From Clostridiales bacterium (lineage in GTDB: Bacteria; Bacillota; Clostridia; Oscillospirales; UBA644): 33,408 nt of DNA. Under the pieces are notes generated by a model. That model had not been told where the DNA came from, ran no database searches, and saw only the letters and a program-made list of their open reading frames with translations. Numbering within the stretch: the first letter of the stretch is position 1; each line of letters starts with the position of its first letter. A program made the position numbers and the translations under genes. Positions 15,852-23,575 of this stretch are shown piece after piece. Where the stretch lies: contig QAKR01000032.1 in NCBI GenBank assembly GCA_003343705.1, positions 1-33,408 on the forward strand, given 5' to 3'.

Positions 15852-16613
15852 TTATAAGTATTCTTTGAAATCAAACTCTGATTCGTTTTGTGCAAATAGA
15901 AAATATATTGAAAGATAAAGTTTAACTTCTACATACACAGGTAATATAGCTATAATTGTAAATACGAGTGTCGCTGCTTCTTCAACTATAATTGATAGAA
16001 ACGGCGGCATTCCGCTTAAAACGGCATTAACCTGCATTGCATATGTGGGCATTGTTATTATAACAGCAGACAACAGCCCTAACGGTATAAAGGCTAATAA
16101 ATTTTTAAAGTATAAAACGCCTGTTTCACGAATGAGCTCTCCGGTATTATAAATTTGATTTTTAAGCGTATCTTCCCTTGTTAGAAGGTTGTAAACGTAA
16201 AAAGGGGCGAAAATCCCTGTACCGATAAATGAAATAACCAGAACAATCATTTGCCATGTACCCGGTAAAGTCAGTAAATTCACAAGAGAAAACATGCCAA
16301 CAATAATTCCTAAAAATACAGAAAACATTATTGATTGTGTAAAATTATATATTTTAGGAAAATGTTTTTGTTTATACCGCTCTAAAATTGAAAATATTAT
16401 AGGAGCTGATATTATTGTTGAAATTGCCGATATAGCAGTTTTAATAAGTAATATCGATGACTCGTTTTTACATAAAAAAGATGCAGCAAAACAAAGAATT
16501 ATGTATACAGCAGAATAAGATATGCGGCAAAGAACATAAAGCCCAAACAGGGCTTTAAAATTTCTTTTTATATAAATTTTTGCTTGCAGCCGTGCTAAAG
16601 TATGATCGCGCAT
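15852..16613 (-). CDS. Six-helix membrane protein, unknown function
   Basis: This 253-residue protein has about six hydrophobic segments (near residues 24-48, 53-80, 92-113, 120-145, 172-193 and 210-240). A basic N-terminus (KRNFKALFGLYVL) and the absence of a signal peptide suggest that the N-terminus is inside. Charged residues are few and no transporter or enzyme motif is recognised. It is the second gene of a minus-strand pair: its ATG lies 13 bases after the stop of the DUF1836 gene, with AAAGGA upstream, so the regulator may control its own operon and this protein. It runs convergent to the ParB-like gene with 25 bases between the stops, and no clear terminator is visible there. Confidence 0.75.
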   Translation of the reverse strand: MRDHTLARLQAKIYIKRNFKALFGLYVLCRISYSAVYIILCFAASFLCKNESSILLIKTAISAISTIISAPIIFSILERYKQKHFPKIYNFTQSIMFSVFLGIIVGMFSLVNLLTLPGTWQMIVLVISFIGTGIFAPFYVYNLLTREDTLKNQIYNTGELIRETGVLYFKNLLAFIPLGLLSAVIITMPTYAMQVNAVLSGMPPFLSIIVEEAATLVFTIIAILPVYVEVKLYLSIYFLFAQNESEFDFKEYL

Positions 16614-16626
16614 GTTATATATCCTT

Positions 16627-17187
16627 TCAGTTTAAAGAATTTTCTCGAAGCTCGGCAATCATTTGCTCCACTTCTTTTTTATAAAGAGATGCGCGATAAG
16701 TATAAATCATAATTTTAAGTGCGTTTTTAAGCCGTTTTTCCCCTCCCGGGGTATTTTCTTTATAATCACTGCAAACTTCATTAATTAGCTTTATAGTCTG
16801 TTTTTCATCAAAATGATTATTTCCGCACCGCTCATTTATAACAGAAAAATAAAAATATAGTTGGCTCTCCGGGATTATATCATCAAGCCGTGAATTTGCA
16901 TCACCGTTTATATATTGCATTAAATATGCAATGTTTTCAAGAGGCATAACATCGCGAAGTGCATTAATTATAATCATACGGGCAACTTGGTCTATACTAT
17001 ACTTTTTATTTACAGGAGAAGAAGTCCAGCCTCGTTTAATCCAATTTTGTAGGGTAGGAGCACAAAGCCCTGTAATTTCAGTCACTTGTGAAAGAGTGAT
17101 ACCTGATGTTACCGCAAAAACGCGCTCCAGCAGCGTTGATCCTTTCAACGCTGCTGTTTGTTCTACTTGAGTTCCTGCTATATACAT
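16627..17187 (-). CDS. DUF1836 (MerR-like) predicted regulator
   Basis: This protein of 186 residues carries a helix-turn-helix near its N-terminus: ITLSQVTEITGLCAPTLQNWIKRGW, then KKYSIDQVARMIIINALRDVMPLENIAYLM and YINGD. This is the DUF1836 pattern, a MerR-like winged-helix family of Firmicutes. A family-typical LYFYF segment follows, then a helical C-terminal part with many Glu and Lys. The frame extends upstream to an ATG at 17220, but that site has no ribosome binding site and would lie only a few bases after the likely start of transcription (TATAAA at 17237-17232). The ATG at 17187 has GGGG upstream and is preferred with moderate certainty. It heads an operon with the membrane protein that follows. 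Confidence 0.82.
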   Translation of the reverse strand: MYIAGTQVEQTAALKGSTLLERVFAVTSGITLSQVTEITGLCAPTLQNWIKRGWTSSPVNKKYSIDQVARMIIINALRDVMPLENIAYLMQYINGDANSRLDDIIPESQLYFYFSVINERCGNNHFDEKQTIKLINEVCSDYKENTPGGEKRLKNALKIMIYTYRASLYKKEVEQMIAELRENSLN

Positions 17188-17290
17188 ATTAAATACCCCG
17201 CGGTGCGCATTCACTATCATTTTAAACTACTTTTATAAATTGAAATATAAACACGCAAAATTTTTCCGCAATCCTTTTTTATTAATCAGG

Positions 17291-18040
17291 TTAAAAGCCT
17301 CTCCCTGCTCCGCCTCCGGAAAATCCTCCGCCGCCAAAGCTTCCGCCGGAAAAACCTCCGCCACCGCCTCCGAATCCACCTGTAAAGCCTCCGCCGCGAC
17401 CACCGCGACCACCACGCCCTCTTCCGAAAAGAGGGAAGAACCATATCGGAGATGCACCTACAAGGATAAGAATTAATATTATCATCCATACAGGAATATC
17501 CTCATCCTCTTCCGGTTGGGGGGTAAATCCTTCCAGTTCTTCAATGCCGTATTCAGCCATTACTTCTGAAAGAATAACATTATATAAGCTGAAAATTCCG
17601 CCGTCAAAGTCATTATCTGATAAATAATCAATGGCATATTTATCTATAAGGCGCCCGACCTTACCGTCATTCAGACGTCCCTCAAGTCCGGAGCCTACAG
17701 CAACATATATTTCACGATCTTCAGTTGCTAATAATATTAGAACACCGTTATCTTTATCTTTATCGCCTATTTTCCATTCATTAGCTGTTTTTGTCGCATA
17801 TTCAGCCGGCTCTACCCCACCTAATGTTTTTACGGTGAGTACAGCAATTTCCGCACCGCAAGAGTTTTTAAGTGCAGCTGAATACTTTACTATTTCACCC
17901 GAATGCTCCGACGAAATGACGCCGGAGTTATCGGTTACATAAAGGTTTTGTGAATGTGCCGGTGCCGTAAAACCGCATAGAAAAATAAACGACAGACAAA
18001 GTATTAAAATAGGTGCAGCAGTTAAAAATCTTTTATTCAT
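17291..18040 (-). CDS. TPM-domain membrane protein with Gly-rich tail (YgcG-like)
   Basis: This 249-residue protein has a Sec signal peptide (about 1-29), an extracellular TPM domain (about 33-150: YVTDNSGVIS, then DKDNGVLILLATEDREIYVAVG, then GLEGRLNDGKVGRLID), one transmembrane helix (about 183-205) and a cytoplasmic tail after residue 208 made almost only of Gly, Arg, Phe and Ser. The layout is that of the YgcG/TPM family, usually coded next to lemA as it is here. TPM domains have been linked to phosphatase activity and to photosystem repair in plants; the bacterial role at the envelope is poorly known. The ATG overlaps the stop of lemA by one base (TGATG), so translation is coupled. The Gly-rich tail should be seen as low complexity, not as repeats of a motif. 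Confidence 0.9.
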   Translation of the reverse strand: MNKRFLTAAPILILCLSFIFLCGFTAPAHSQNLYVTDNSGVISSEHSGEIVKYSAALKNSCGAEIAVLTVKTLGGVEPAEYATKTANEWKIGDKDKDNGVLILLATEDREIYVAVGSGLEGRLNDGKVGRLIDKYAIDYLSDNDFDGGIFSLYNVILSEVMAEYGIEELEGFTPQPEEDEDIPVWMIILILILVGASPIWFFPLFGRGRGGRGGRGGGFTGGFGGGGGGFSGGSFGGGGFSGGGAGRGF

Positions 18041-18618
18041 CAGTCAAAACTCACGTTCGGAACCTCGTTTGCAGACGAGTCCGCCTTAAAGTAATCTGCT
18101 TTTTCAAACCCAAACATTCCTGCAATTATGTTGGAAGGAAATTTAATTATTCTTGCATTGAAATCAGCTACCGCTTCATTGTAACCGTTTCTGGCATACG
18201 CAATACGATTTTCCGTACCGGCAAGCTCATCCTGCAATGCAATGAAATTCTGGCTTGATTTTAAATCCGGATAGTTCTCAACCACAAGTAATAGACGAGA
18301 AACCGCAGATGTCAATTCCCCGTCTGCTGCAGCCTGCTCTGAAGGTGTTTTCGCACCTGCCAGCTTAGTACGTGCGTCCGTAACATTTTTTAGCACTTCT
18401 GTTTCATGATCGGTAAAAGCTTTTACAGTGTTTACTAAATTTGGAATAAGATCAAGCCTACGTTGAAGCTGAGTGTCAATTTCCGAATATTTTTGATCAA
18501 CCGAAACTCGTGCAGAAGCAAGGCTGTTATAAGTTGTAACACCTGCTATAATTACAATAAGAACTAACGCTAAAACAACAATTAGCGCAATCATTCCGCC
18601 GGAAAGTCTTTTTTTCAT
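18040..18618 (-). CDS. lemA: LemA family protein
   Basis: This 192-residue protein starts with a short basic N-terminus and one transmembrane helix (about 8-28), then a long helical domain with the LemA hallmarks: YNSLASARVSVDQKYSEIDTQLQRRLDLIPNLVNTVK (only key residues V, D, Q, L, R, R, D, L, I, P, N, L counted here), LLLVVENYPDLKSSQNF, AGTENRIAYARNGYNEAV, FPSNIIAGMFGF and a final VPNVSFD. LemA proteins are envelope proteins with a hairpin of antiparallel helices and unknown activity. The frame reaches ATG 18636, but only the ATG at 18618 has a ribosome binding site (TTGGAG, 8 bases upstream). It is the first gene of the lemA-TPM operon with its own strong promoter. Confidence 0.94.
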   Translation of the reverse strand: MKKRLSGGMIALIVVLALVLIVIIAGVTTYNSLASARVSVDQKYSEIDTQLQRRLDLIPNLVNTVKAFTDHETEVLKNVTDARTKLAGAKTPSEQAAADGELTSAVSRLLLVVENYPDLKSSQNFIALQDELAGTENRIAYARNGYNEAVADFNARIIKFPSNIIAGMFGFEKADYFKADSSANEVPNVSFD

Positions 18619-18649
18619 TTTTAAGTCTCCAATCATTTATGATGAAATT

Positions 18650-18678
18650 AGTATATCACATGTTCATATGAATGTCAA
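18650..18678 (-). promoter_or_regulatory. Promoter of the lemA-TPM operon
   Basis: On the minus strand: perfect TTGACA (18678-18673), 17-bp spacer, TATACT (18655-18650). Confidence 0.85.
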
Positions 18679-18696
18679 TAGGTTTCATATGATTTT

Positions 18697-19725
18697 TTAA
18701 TACATTTTTACGAACTCTTTTGCCGTAATAACAGAAGATATAATTCCGTTTTCAAAGGGGCAAAGTGAAGAATAGTAATTCTTGTCAATTTTTTTAATTA
18801 CAGGTTCACCATGTACTAAAGTTTTACCATATGTTAAAAACAAAGTAGACGGCTTGTATAAGTTACTGCAAAAAAACATTTTTTCAAAGACATCACGAAT
18901 CCAAATAGATTTATAATTAATATAAAAGCGCGAAAGAGATGAAATAGTTGAAACAGCAGCTGCAGCATAAATCTTATCTTTAAAAAAGCAAAAAGATAGC
19001 GATTTTTTATAACAGTCTGATAAGCTGCATTTTTCATGCCAACCCTCTATATCTTCAGCATCAAATGAGCAACAAATATACGGGGTTAAACCATATTCGT
19101 TTTTATCAAACAAAACCTCTCTGCAATCAGCAATTTTTTCTGCAAAAATTTCTCCTTTAGCGGTTGGAATAAAATAACCCCCTATATTTTGTATATCTTT
19201 TACCGGGCTTTTTTCAAAAACAAACCCTCCTGAAAGTGAAATAGCGGCTGCAAGTGATTTTGCTGTTTTTACAGGGTTTAATACAGCCGAACAGTTTTTC
19301 GCATAAACACCCGCACAAACGTCAAACGAAAACTTCTCGCAAGCTTTTTCGGATGTATAAAAATCGCCGTTAACTGCTTCTGCAAATGAACGAAGTCTTT
19401 TTTCATGTCTTTTACGATCTGAAAAGAAAAATAAATCACGTTTAAAAAAATCTTCTCCTATTTGATCGAGCTCGTTAAGAATAATTTTACTTTTCTCATA
19501 ATAATAACCTGAAACATCTGCCCTTGGTAATAGATACTGAGTCCCGTCTCCGCCAATAACATCAGGGGCTAAAAGAGCAACGCTTTTTTTTGCTTGATTT
19601 AAGTAGTAAGCTGTCAATGCAGCACACAACGAACCGCCTAACACAACATATTCTACTGATATTTTTTTACAAAGCGTTGGGTATACAGCAGCGTTTTCAC
19701 CACTTTCAAAAAAACTATCACGCAT
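18697..19725 (-). CDS. Degenerate FAD-dependent oxidoreductase-like protein
   Basis: This 342-residue protein has the start of a Rossmann FAD-binding fold (residues 24-56: VEYVVLGGSLCAALTAYYLN, then KKSVALLAPDVIGGDGTQYLLP), resembling the D-amino-acid/glycine oxidase (DAO) group. The dinucleotide motif is altered: the normal G-x-G-x-x-G reads G-G-S-L-C-A, and the later family motifs are weak. It is shorter than many full-length DAO enzymes, and the C-terminal half is rich in Cys, Phe and Lys. It may be a diverged enzyme or an inactive relative. The frame is open to 19752, but the ATG at 19725 has AGAGGTGG upstream and is preferred. It is divergent from asnB and shares its upstream region; no operon partner is visible. 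Confidence 0.65.
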   Translation of the reverse strand: MRDSFFESGENAAVYPTLCKKISVEYVVLGGSLCAALTAYYLNQAKKSVALLAPDVIGGDGTQYLLPRADVSGYYYEKSKIILNELDQIGEDFFKRDLFFFSDRKRHEKRLRSFAEAVNGDFYTSEKACEKFSFDVCAGVYAKNCSAVLNPVKTAKSLAAAISLSGGFVFEKSPVKDIQNIGGYFIPTAKGEIFAEKIADCREVLFDKNEYGLTPYICCSFDAEDIEGWHEKCSLSDCYKKSLSFCFFKDKIYAAAAVSTISSLSRFYINYKSIWIRDVFEKMFFCSNLYKPSTLFLTYGKTLVHGEPVIKKIDKNYYSSLCPFENGIISSVITAKEFVKMY

Positions 19726-19785
19726 AAAACCACCTCTGTTAAAGTTTACCATTTACAGCCCTTAAATATTCATATGCATTCTGTG

Positions 19786-19814
19786 TATTTAAACAAAGAG
19801 AATATATATTGCAA
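19786..19814 (-). promoter_or_regulatory. Promoter of the FAD oxidoreductase-like gene
   Basis: On the minus strand: TTGCAA (19814-19809), 17-bp spacer, TAAATA (19791-19786). TTGCAA is its own complement and may also serve as the -35 box of asnB on the plus strand, with CATATA (19832-19837, 17-bp spacer) or TATAAT (19834-19839, 19-bp spacer). Confidence 0.45.
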
Positions 19815-19883
19815 TAATATTTATTAATATGCATATAATAAACTGCAAACAAATAAGTTATTTAATAATTTGGAGGAAACAAT

Positions 19884-21746
19884 ATGTGTGGAATAGCCGG
19901 AATGTGCAATTTTAAAAACAACTTTTTATCATCGGGAGATTATGAAGCAAAAAACATTAACATACTTAAACAAATGCGTACAGCTATAGCACATCGAGGA
20001 AATGACCAGACCGGGGAATATTTAAAAGGACACATAGGGCTTAGCCACACTCGTCTATCTATACGAGATATTTCAAAAGGCTCACAGCCAATGATAAGAA
20101 TTAAAGATAATCACGAATATGCAATTGCATTTAACGGTGAAATTTATAACACAAATGAATTGACTCAGGATTTAAAATCTGCCGGATATTCTTTCGAAAC
20201 AACTTGTGATACTGAAGTTATATTATATGCTTATATGCATTATGGATACGAATGTGTTAAATATTTAAACGGAATTTTTGCTTTTGCAATATGGGACGGA
20301 GCAAAGCAACAACTAATGCTTGCTCGTGACAGAGTTGGTGTAAAGCCGCTTTTTTATACTTTAAATAACGATTCTTTAATTTTCGGTTCAGAAATTAAAG
20401 CATTATTTGCGCATCCTGATGTTACGCCCCGTGTCAGTATAAACAGTTTTCGTGAAATATTCGGCATAGGGCCTGCACGTACACCCGGTTGTGGGGTTTT
20501 TGACGGAATAAACGAAATAGAACCGGGTTTTTATGCTTTATATGATATGAACGGATTAAGTTTTCATAAATATTGGGATATAGTTATCTGCCAGCACACT
20601 GATACTTACGAGCAAACTGTTGAGAAAGTCCGTTTTCTGTTATCAGATGCCATATCTATGCAAATGATTTCAGATGTACCTGTTTGTAGTTTTCTGTCCG
20701 GGGGAATTGATTCAAGTATTGTTACGGCTGTTGCTGCGGATTTTTTAAGCAGATCAGGTGCACGTTTAAACACATATTCTTTTGACTTTTCCGGAAATGA
20801 CAGATATTTCAAATCAAACTCATTTCAGCCTGAACGTGACCGTCCATACGTAGATATTATGCTATCACACATAGATGTTAATCACACATATCTTCAATGT
20901 GACGAAAGCTCTCTTGCAGAGTTGCTTGAAGAAGCTACTTATGCAAAAGATCTACCGGGAATGGCTGACATTGACGCATCGCTTTTATATTTTTGTAAAC
21001 TTGTAAAAGTCCGAAATAAAGTTGCTTTGACAGGAGAATGTGCTGATGAAATTTTCGGAGGATATCCTTGGTTTTATCGCGAAGATTTAATGGAAGGAAA
21101 CGGATTTCCTTGGTCACGTGATATAAATGTACGCCAATGCTTACTTCAAGATGAATTTATAAACAAGCTGGATTTAAAAAATTATGTGAACGACATATAT
21201 GAAAAATCTTTAAGTAAAATGCCGGTTGTTGCGGAAGATAATCCAAAAGAATTGCGGCGTAAAGAAATTGCATATCTAAATATAAAATGGTTTATGCAAA
21301 CTTTACTTGACCGCATGGACAGAGCCAGTATGTTTTCAGGGCTGGAAGCAAGAGTCCCCTTTGCTGACCATAGAATTATAGAGTATGTTTTTAATGTTCC
21401 TTGGGATATGAAATGCAGAAACGGTGTTGAGAAATCTTTACTTCGTCATGCATTCATAGATGTATTGCCAAAAGAATTAATTTATCGTAAAAAAAGCCCT
21501 TATCCCAAAACCTATAACCCTAATTATGAGTGGATCTTAAAAAACAAACTTCTTAGCATCCTTGATACTCCGGAGGATCCTGTAAACTCTATTCTGGATA
21601 CAGAAAAAGTTACAAAATTCCTCCAATCCCCTGCCGAATACGGAAAACCTTGGTTCGGTCAGCTTATGGCTGCACCTCAACTTATTGCTTATATAATACA
21701 AATAAGCCAGTGGTTAAACTTATATAAACCTGAAATTACAATATAA
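19884..21746 (+). CDS. asnB: Asparagine synthase (glutamine-hydrolysing)
   Basis: This 620-residue cytoplasmic enzyme makes asparagine from aspartate, ATP and glutamine. The N-terminal class II glutaminase domain starts with MCGIAG, and C2 becomes the nucleophile after removal of Met. R59 (TRLSI), AFNGEIYN (82-89) and TCDTEV (107-112) complete the site. The LARDRVGVKPLFY turn (146-158) leads to the synthetase domain, with the PP-loop ATPase motif LSGGIDSS at 271-278. Later motifs are GECADEIFGGYPWF and DRMDRASMFSGLEARVPF, with the ending RKKSPYPKTYNP. Length and motifs match AsnB of Clostridia. GGAGG precedes the ATG at 19884. It stands alone with a strong terminator, so a general amino-acid role is likelier than a peptide-modifying one. 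Confidence 0.95.
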   Translation: MCGIAGMCNFKNNFLSSGDYEAKNINILKQMRTAIAHRGNDQTGEYLKGHIGLSHTRLSIRDISKGSQPMIRIKDNHEYAIAFNGEIYNTNELTQDLKSAGYSFETTCDTEVILYAYMHYGYECVKYLNGIFAFAIWDGAKQQLMLARDRVGVKPLFYTLNNDSLIFGSEIKALFAHPDVTPRVSINSFREIFGIGPARTPGCGVFDGINEIEPGFYALYDMNGLSFHKYWDIVICQHTDTYEQTVEKVRFLLSDAISMQMISDVPVCSFLSGGIDSSIVTAVAADFLSRSGARLNTYSFDFSGNDRYFKSNSFQPERDRPYVDIMLSHIDVNHTYLQCDESSLAELLEEATYAKDLPGMADIDASLLYFCKLVKVRNKVALTGECADEIFGGYPWFYREDLMEGNGFPWSRDINVRQCLLQDEFINKLDLKNYVNDIYEKSLSKMPVVAEDNPKELRRKEIAYLNIKWFMQTLLDRMDRASMFSGLEARVPFADHRIIEYVFNVPWDMKCRNGVEKSLLRHAFIDVLPKELIYRKKSPYPKTYNPNYEWILKNKLLSILDTPEDPVNSILDTEKVTKFLQSPAEYGKPWFGQLMAAPQLIAYIIQISQWLNLYKPEITI

Positions 21747-21750
21747 AAAT

Positions 21751-21786
21751 AAAATCGCTTTTGTAAATACACAAAAGCGATTTTTT
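21751..21786. terminator. Terminator of asnB, likely bidirectional
   Basis: A perfect 14-bp stem (21751-21764 with 21771-21784), a 6-base loop and flanking A and T runs. It lies between asnB and the convergent small membrane protein gene. Confidence 0.93.
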
Positions 21787-21791
21787 AACAT

Positions 21792-22082
21792 TTATAAATT
21801 AAATGCAAATACAAATACATAAAGAAATAAACTTAACAAAGCAAACACTAAGTTCTTATCTTTTAAATTTTCACTTTTAAAATATATTATTGTAAAAATA
21901 GTATTTATAGCGAAAGGGATTAAAAGCCCCAATAACTTGGGCATTGTATTTCCGCCTTGACCGGATGCAGTTATCTGCATAACAAGTGTTTCCGGTAAGA
22001 CACAATATCCGATTATAAACAACGCAACCCCGGCTGCTATAATTAATAATGTAATTATAAGTTTTATTTTTGGAGTTTTCAT
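21792..22082 (-). CDS. DUF1648-type small membrane protein
   Basis: This 96-residue protein has three hydrophobic helices (about 8-30, 47-67 and 76-95). Between helices 1 and 2 lies the pattern VLPETLVMQITASGQGGNTMPK, whose core LP-E-x-x-x-x-Q-x-x-x-x-G and following PK are like DUF1648 proteins, a Firmicutes family of short membrane proteins related in part to SdpI. The function is unknown. It is the last gene of the minus-strand operon that begins at 25773, 20 bases after the esterase gene, with only a weak ribosome binding site (GAAAGTGA), so it may be translated at a low level or by coupling. Confidence 0.7.
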   Translation of the reverse strand: MKTPKIKLIITLLIIAAGVALFIIGYCVLPETLVMQITASGQGGNTMPKLLGLLIPFAINTIFTIIYFKSENLKDKNLVFALLSLFLYVFVFAFNL

Positions 22083-22102
22083 AAGTTCATTTCACTTTCG
22101 GT

Positions 22103-22840
22103 TTAATCTTCCATTAACCATGCAATAGTCTTTTTTATATTTCTATCCCAAAACTCCCACTCATGGTTGCCCGGAGTCTGTTCATAGATTATATCATAAT
22201 TAAGGGCTTTTGCTTTTTCCGCGAAGTTTATATTATCCTGTAAAACAAAATCGCTGTTTCCGCAAGCCTGAAAAATTTTAGGCAAAGGTTTATTTGCAGC
22301 TTCTGCATTCTCAAGTAAAGTGAAAACATTATTTTCAGAGCTTATTTCATCTCCGTATACATCTGAAAATTCAAATATTTCTTTATGTTTGTCAGGTTCA
22401 AAACAGCCTGAAAAAGATGCGACTTTTGAATATCTTTCAGGATATGTAAGCCCAAGTTTTACAGCCCCGTAACCACCCATTGAAAGGCCTGCTGCAAAAG
22501 TATTTTCACGGCCTGTTGCAACATTAAAAGTATTTTCAATAAATTTAGGTAAATACAGCGAGAGATATGAAAAATATTGCAGACCTCGTTTCATATCTGT
22601 GTAAAAACTGCGATGACCGGTAGGCATGACAATGCATAAATTTCTTCCGTCGTTGTAACGTTCCACATTTGAACGACGAAGCCACATAGTGTCATCATCA
22701 GAAAGCCCATGTAAAAGATAAAGAACTTTTGGCGGATTATTTTTATCCGCTCCATCAGGATAAACAACAGTTATGCCCACGTTCATTCCAAGATATCCTG
22801 CAGCGTGAGATATTGAAAACAATGCCACTTTAATCACCAT
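22103..22840 (-). CDS. Esterase D/feruloyl-esterase-like alpha/beta hydrolase
   Basis: This 245-residue protein has the alpha/beta hydrolase fold of the esterase D (CE1-like) group. YLLHGLSDD (41-49) forms the oxyanion part, GLSMGGYGA (118-126) holds the nucleophile S120, CGNSDF gives D197, and TPGNHEWEFW gives H226, so the catalytic triad is complete. Such enzymes remove acyl groups from sugars or small esters. There is no signal peptide, so it acts inside the cell, unlike the exported glycosidase at the head of its operon. The nearest ribosome binding site, AAAGGA (22874-22869), lies 28 bases before the ATG, with a stable hairpin filling the gap (see findings). Order in the operon is glycosidase, PHP protein, esterase, DUF1648 protein, which fits imported, acylated oligosaccharides (inference). 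Confidence 0.9.
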   Translation of the reverse strand: MVIKVALFSISHAAGYLGMNVGITVVYPDGADKNNPPKVLYLLHGLSDDDTMWLRRSNVERYNDGRNLCIVMPTGHRSFYTDMKRGLQYFSYLSLYLPKFIENTFNVATGRENTFAAGLSMGGYGAVKLGLTYPERYSKVASFSGCFEPDKHKEIFEFSDVYGDEISSENNVFTLLENAEAANKPLPKIFQACGNSDFVLQDNINFAEKAKALNYDIIYEQTPGNHEWEFWDRNIKKTIAWLMED

Positions 22841-22874
22841 GCGGTTTAATATTATTTTAAACCCGCAATCCTTT
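22841..22874 (-). promoter_or_regulatory. Hairpin between ribosome binding site and start codon
   Basis: On the minus strand AAAGGA (22874-22869) is followed by TT, then a hairpin (22866-22841; arms GCGGGTTTAA and TTAAACCGC with one bulged base), then directly the ATG of the esterase gene. Folding would bring the two elements within about two bases plus the stem. Confidence 0.5.
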
Positions 22875-22879
22875 CGTTA

Positions 22880-23575
22880 TTAATTTTCGGTACTTCTTAT
22901 TAATCTAAAATCATTGCTTTTTATAAGTTTAAAAAACTCCAAATCATTTTGAGGAACAACCTTTGTTAAAATTCCACCTCTACCGGCATGTGTCTGATGA
23001 TGACAATCCGAGCCGGAAAGCTGTAAAAGCCCGTTTTCTTCAACATATTCTAATGCCAAATTATTACGTGAATTATGTCCCGGATGAGCATTATAAACTT
23101 CGACACCGTCACAACAATCAGGAGTTCTTGACATCCCGTCTCTAAATGGATGCGCCTGATAAACCAGAACACCAGCCGATTTGGCAAATTCATAAAACTC
23201 TTTATAGGTTTTATCAAAATAACCGATTGCTTCTTTAAGAAATTCACGTGATGCCCCGAATAAGAGATATTCGTTATTGCTATCCGCACAGTTAAGCCTA
23301 TATTCTGCCCCGTGATAAACCTTTATTCCGGCTTTATCGCCCTCTTCAATGGCAATTTGACAACCACTGTAAAAACGTTCAATTTCCTTGTCTGGATCAG
23401 CATCTTTATTAATAAGATAATATGCAAAATGGTCTGTAATATTTATACCATCATACCCATGCTCTTTATAAAGATTTATAACGTCTTTTGCAAAAAGTTG
23501 GCCGCAAGGGCTAAACTCCTTTGTATGACAATGCGTTTCTATTTTATAAATGTAATCCAAAAAATGTCGCCTCAT
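22880..23575 (-). CDS. PHP-domain phosphoesterase-like protein
   Basis: This 231-residue cytoplasmic protein has the metal-binding motifs of the PHP (polymerase and histidinol phosphatase) superfamily in the right order: ETHCHT (H15, H17), ITDHF (D48, H49), YHGAEYR (E91), YQAHPFR (H142), YNAHPGH (H164 or H167) and SGSDCHH (D190, H192). These bind a trinuclear metal centre that hydrolyses phosphate esters. It is a stand-alone PHP protein, probably a small-molecule phosphatase; a sugar phosphate is plausible given the operon. Its ATG overlaps the stop of the upstream glycosidase gene by four bases (ATGA), giving tight translational coupling. That an exported glycosidase is coupled to a cytoplasmic phosphoesterase suggests the two act on the same material in turn (inference). 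Confidence 0.9.
   Translation of the reverse strand: MRRHFLDYIYKIETHCHTKEFSPCGQLFAKDVINLYKEHGYDGINITDHFAYYLINKDADPDKEIERFYSGCQIAIEEGDKAGIKVYHGAEYRLNCADSNNEYLLFGASREFLKEAIGYFDKTYKEFYEFAKSAGVLVYQAHPFRDGMSRTPDCCDGVEVYNAHPGHNSRNNLALEYVEENGLLQLSGSDCHHQTHAGRGGILTKVVPQNDLEFFKLIKSNDFRLIRSTEN

Noticed and set aside
17291..17425. Possible repeat array at the Gly-rich end of the TPM gene
   Set aside because: It is low-complexity coding DNA for the Gly/Arg/Phe tail typical of this family, without a regular unit; the overlapping open frames there are artefacts of the same composition.
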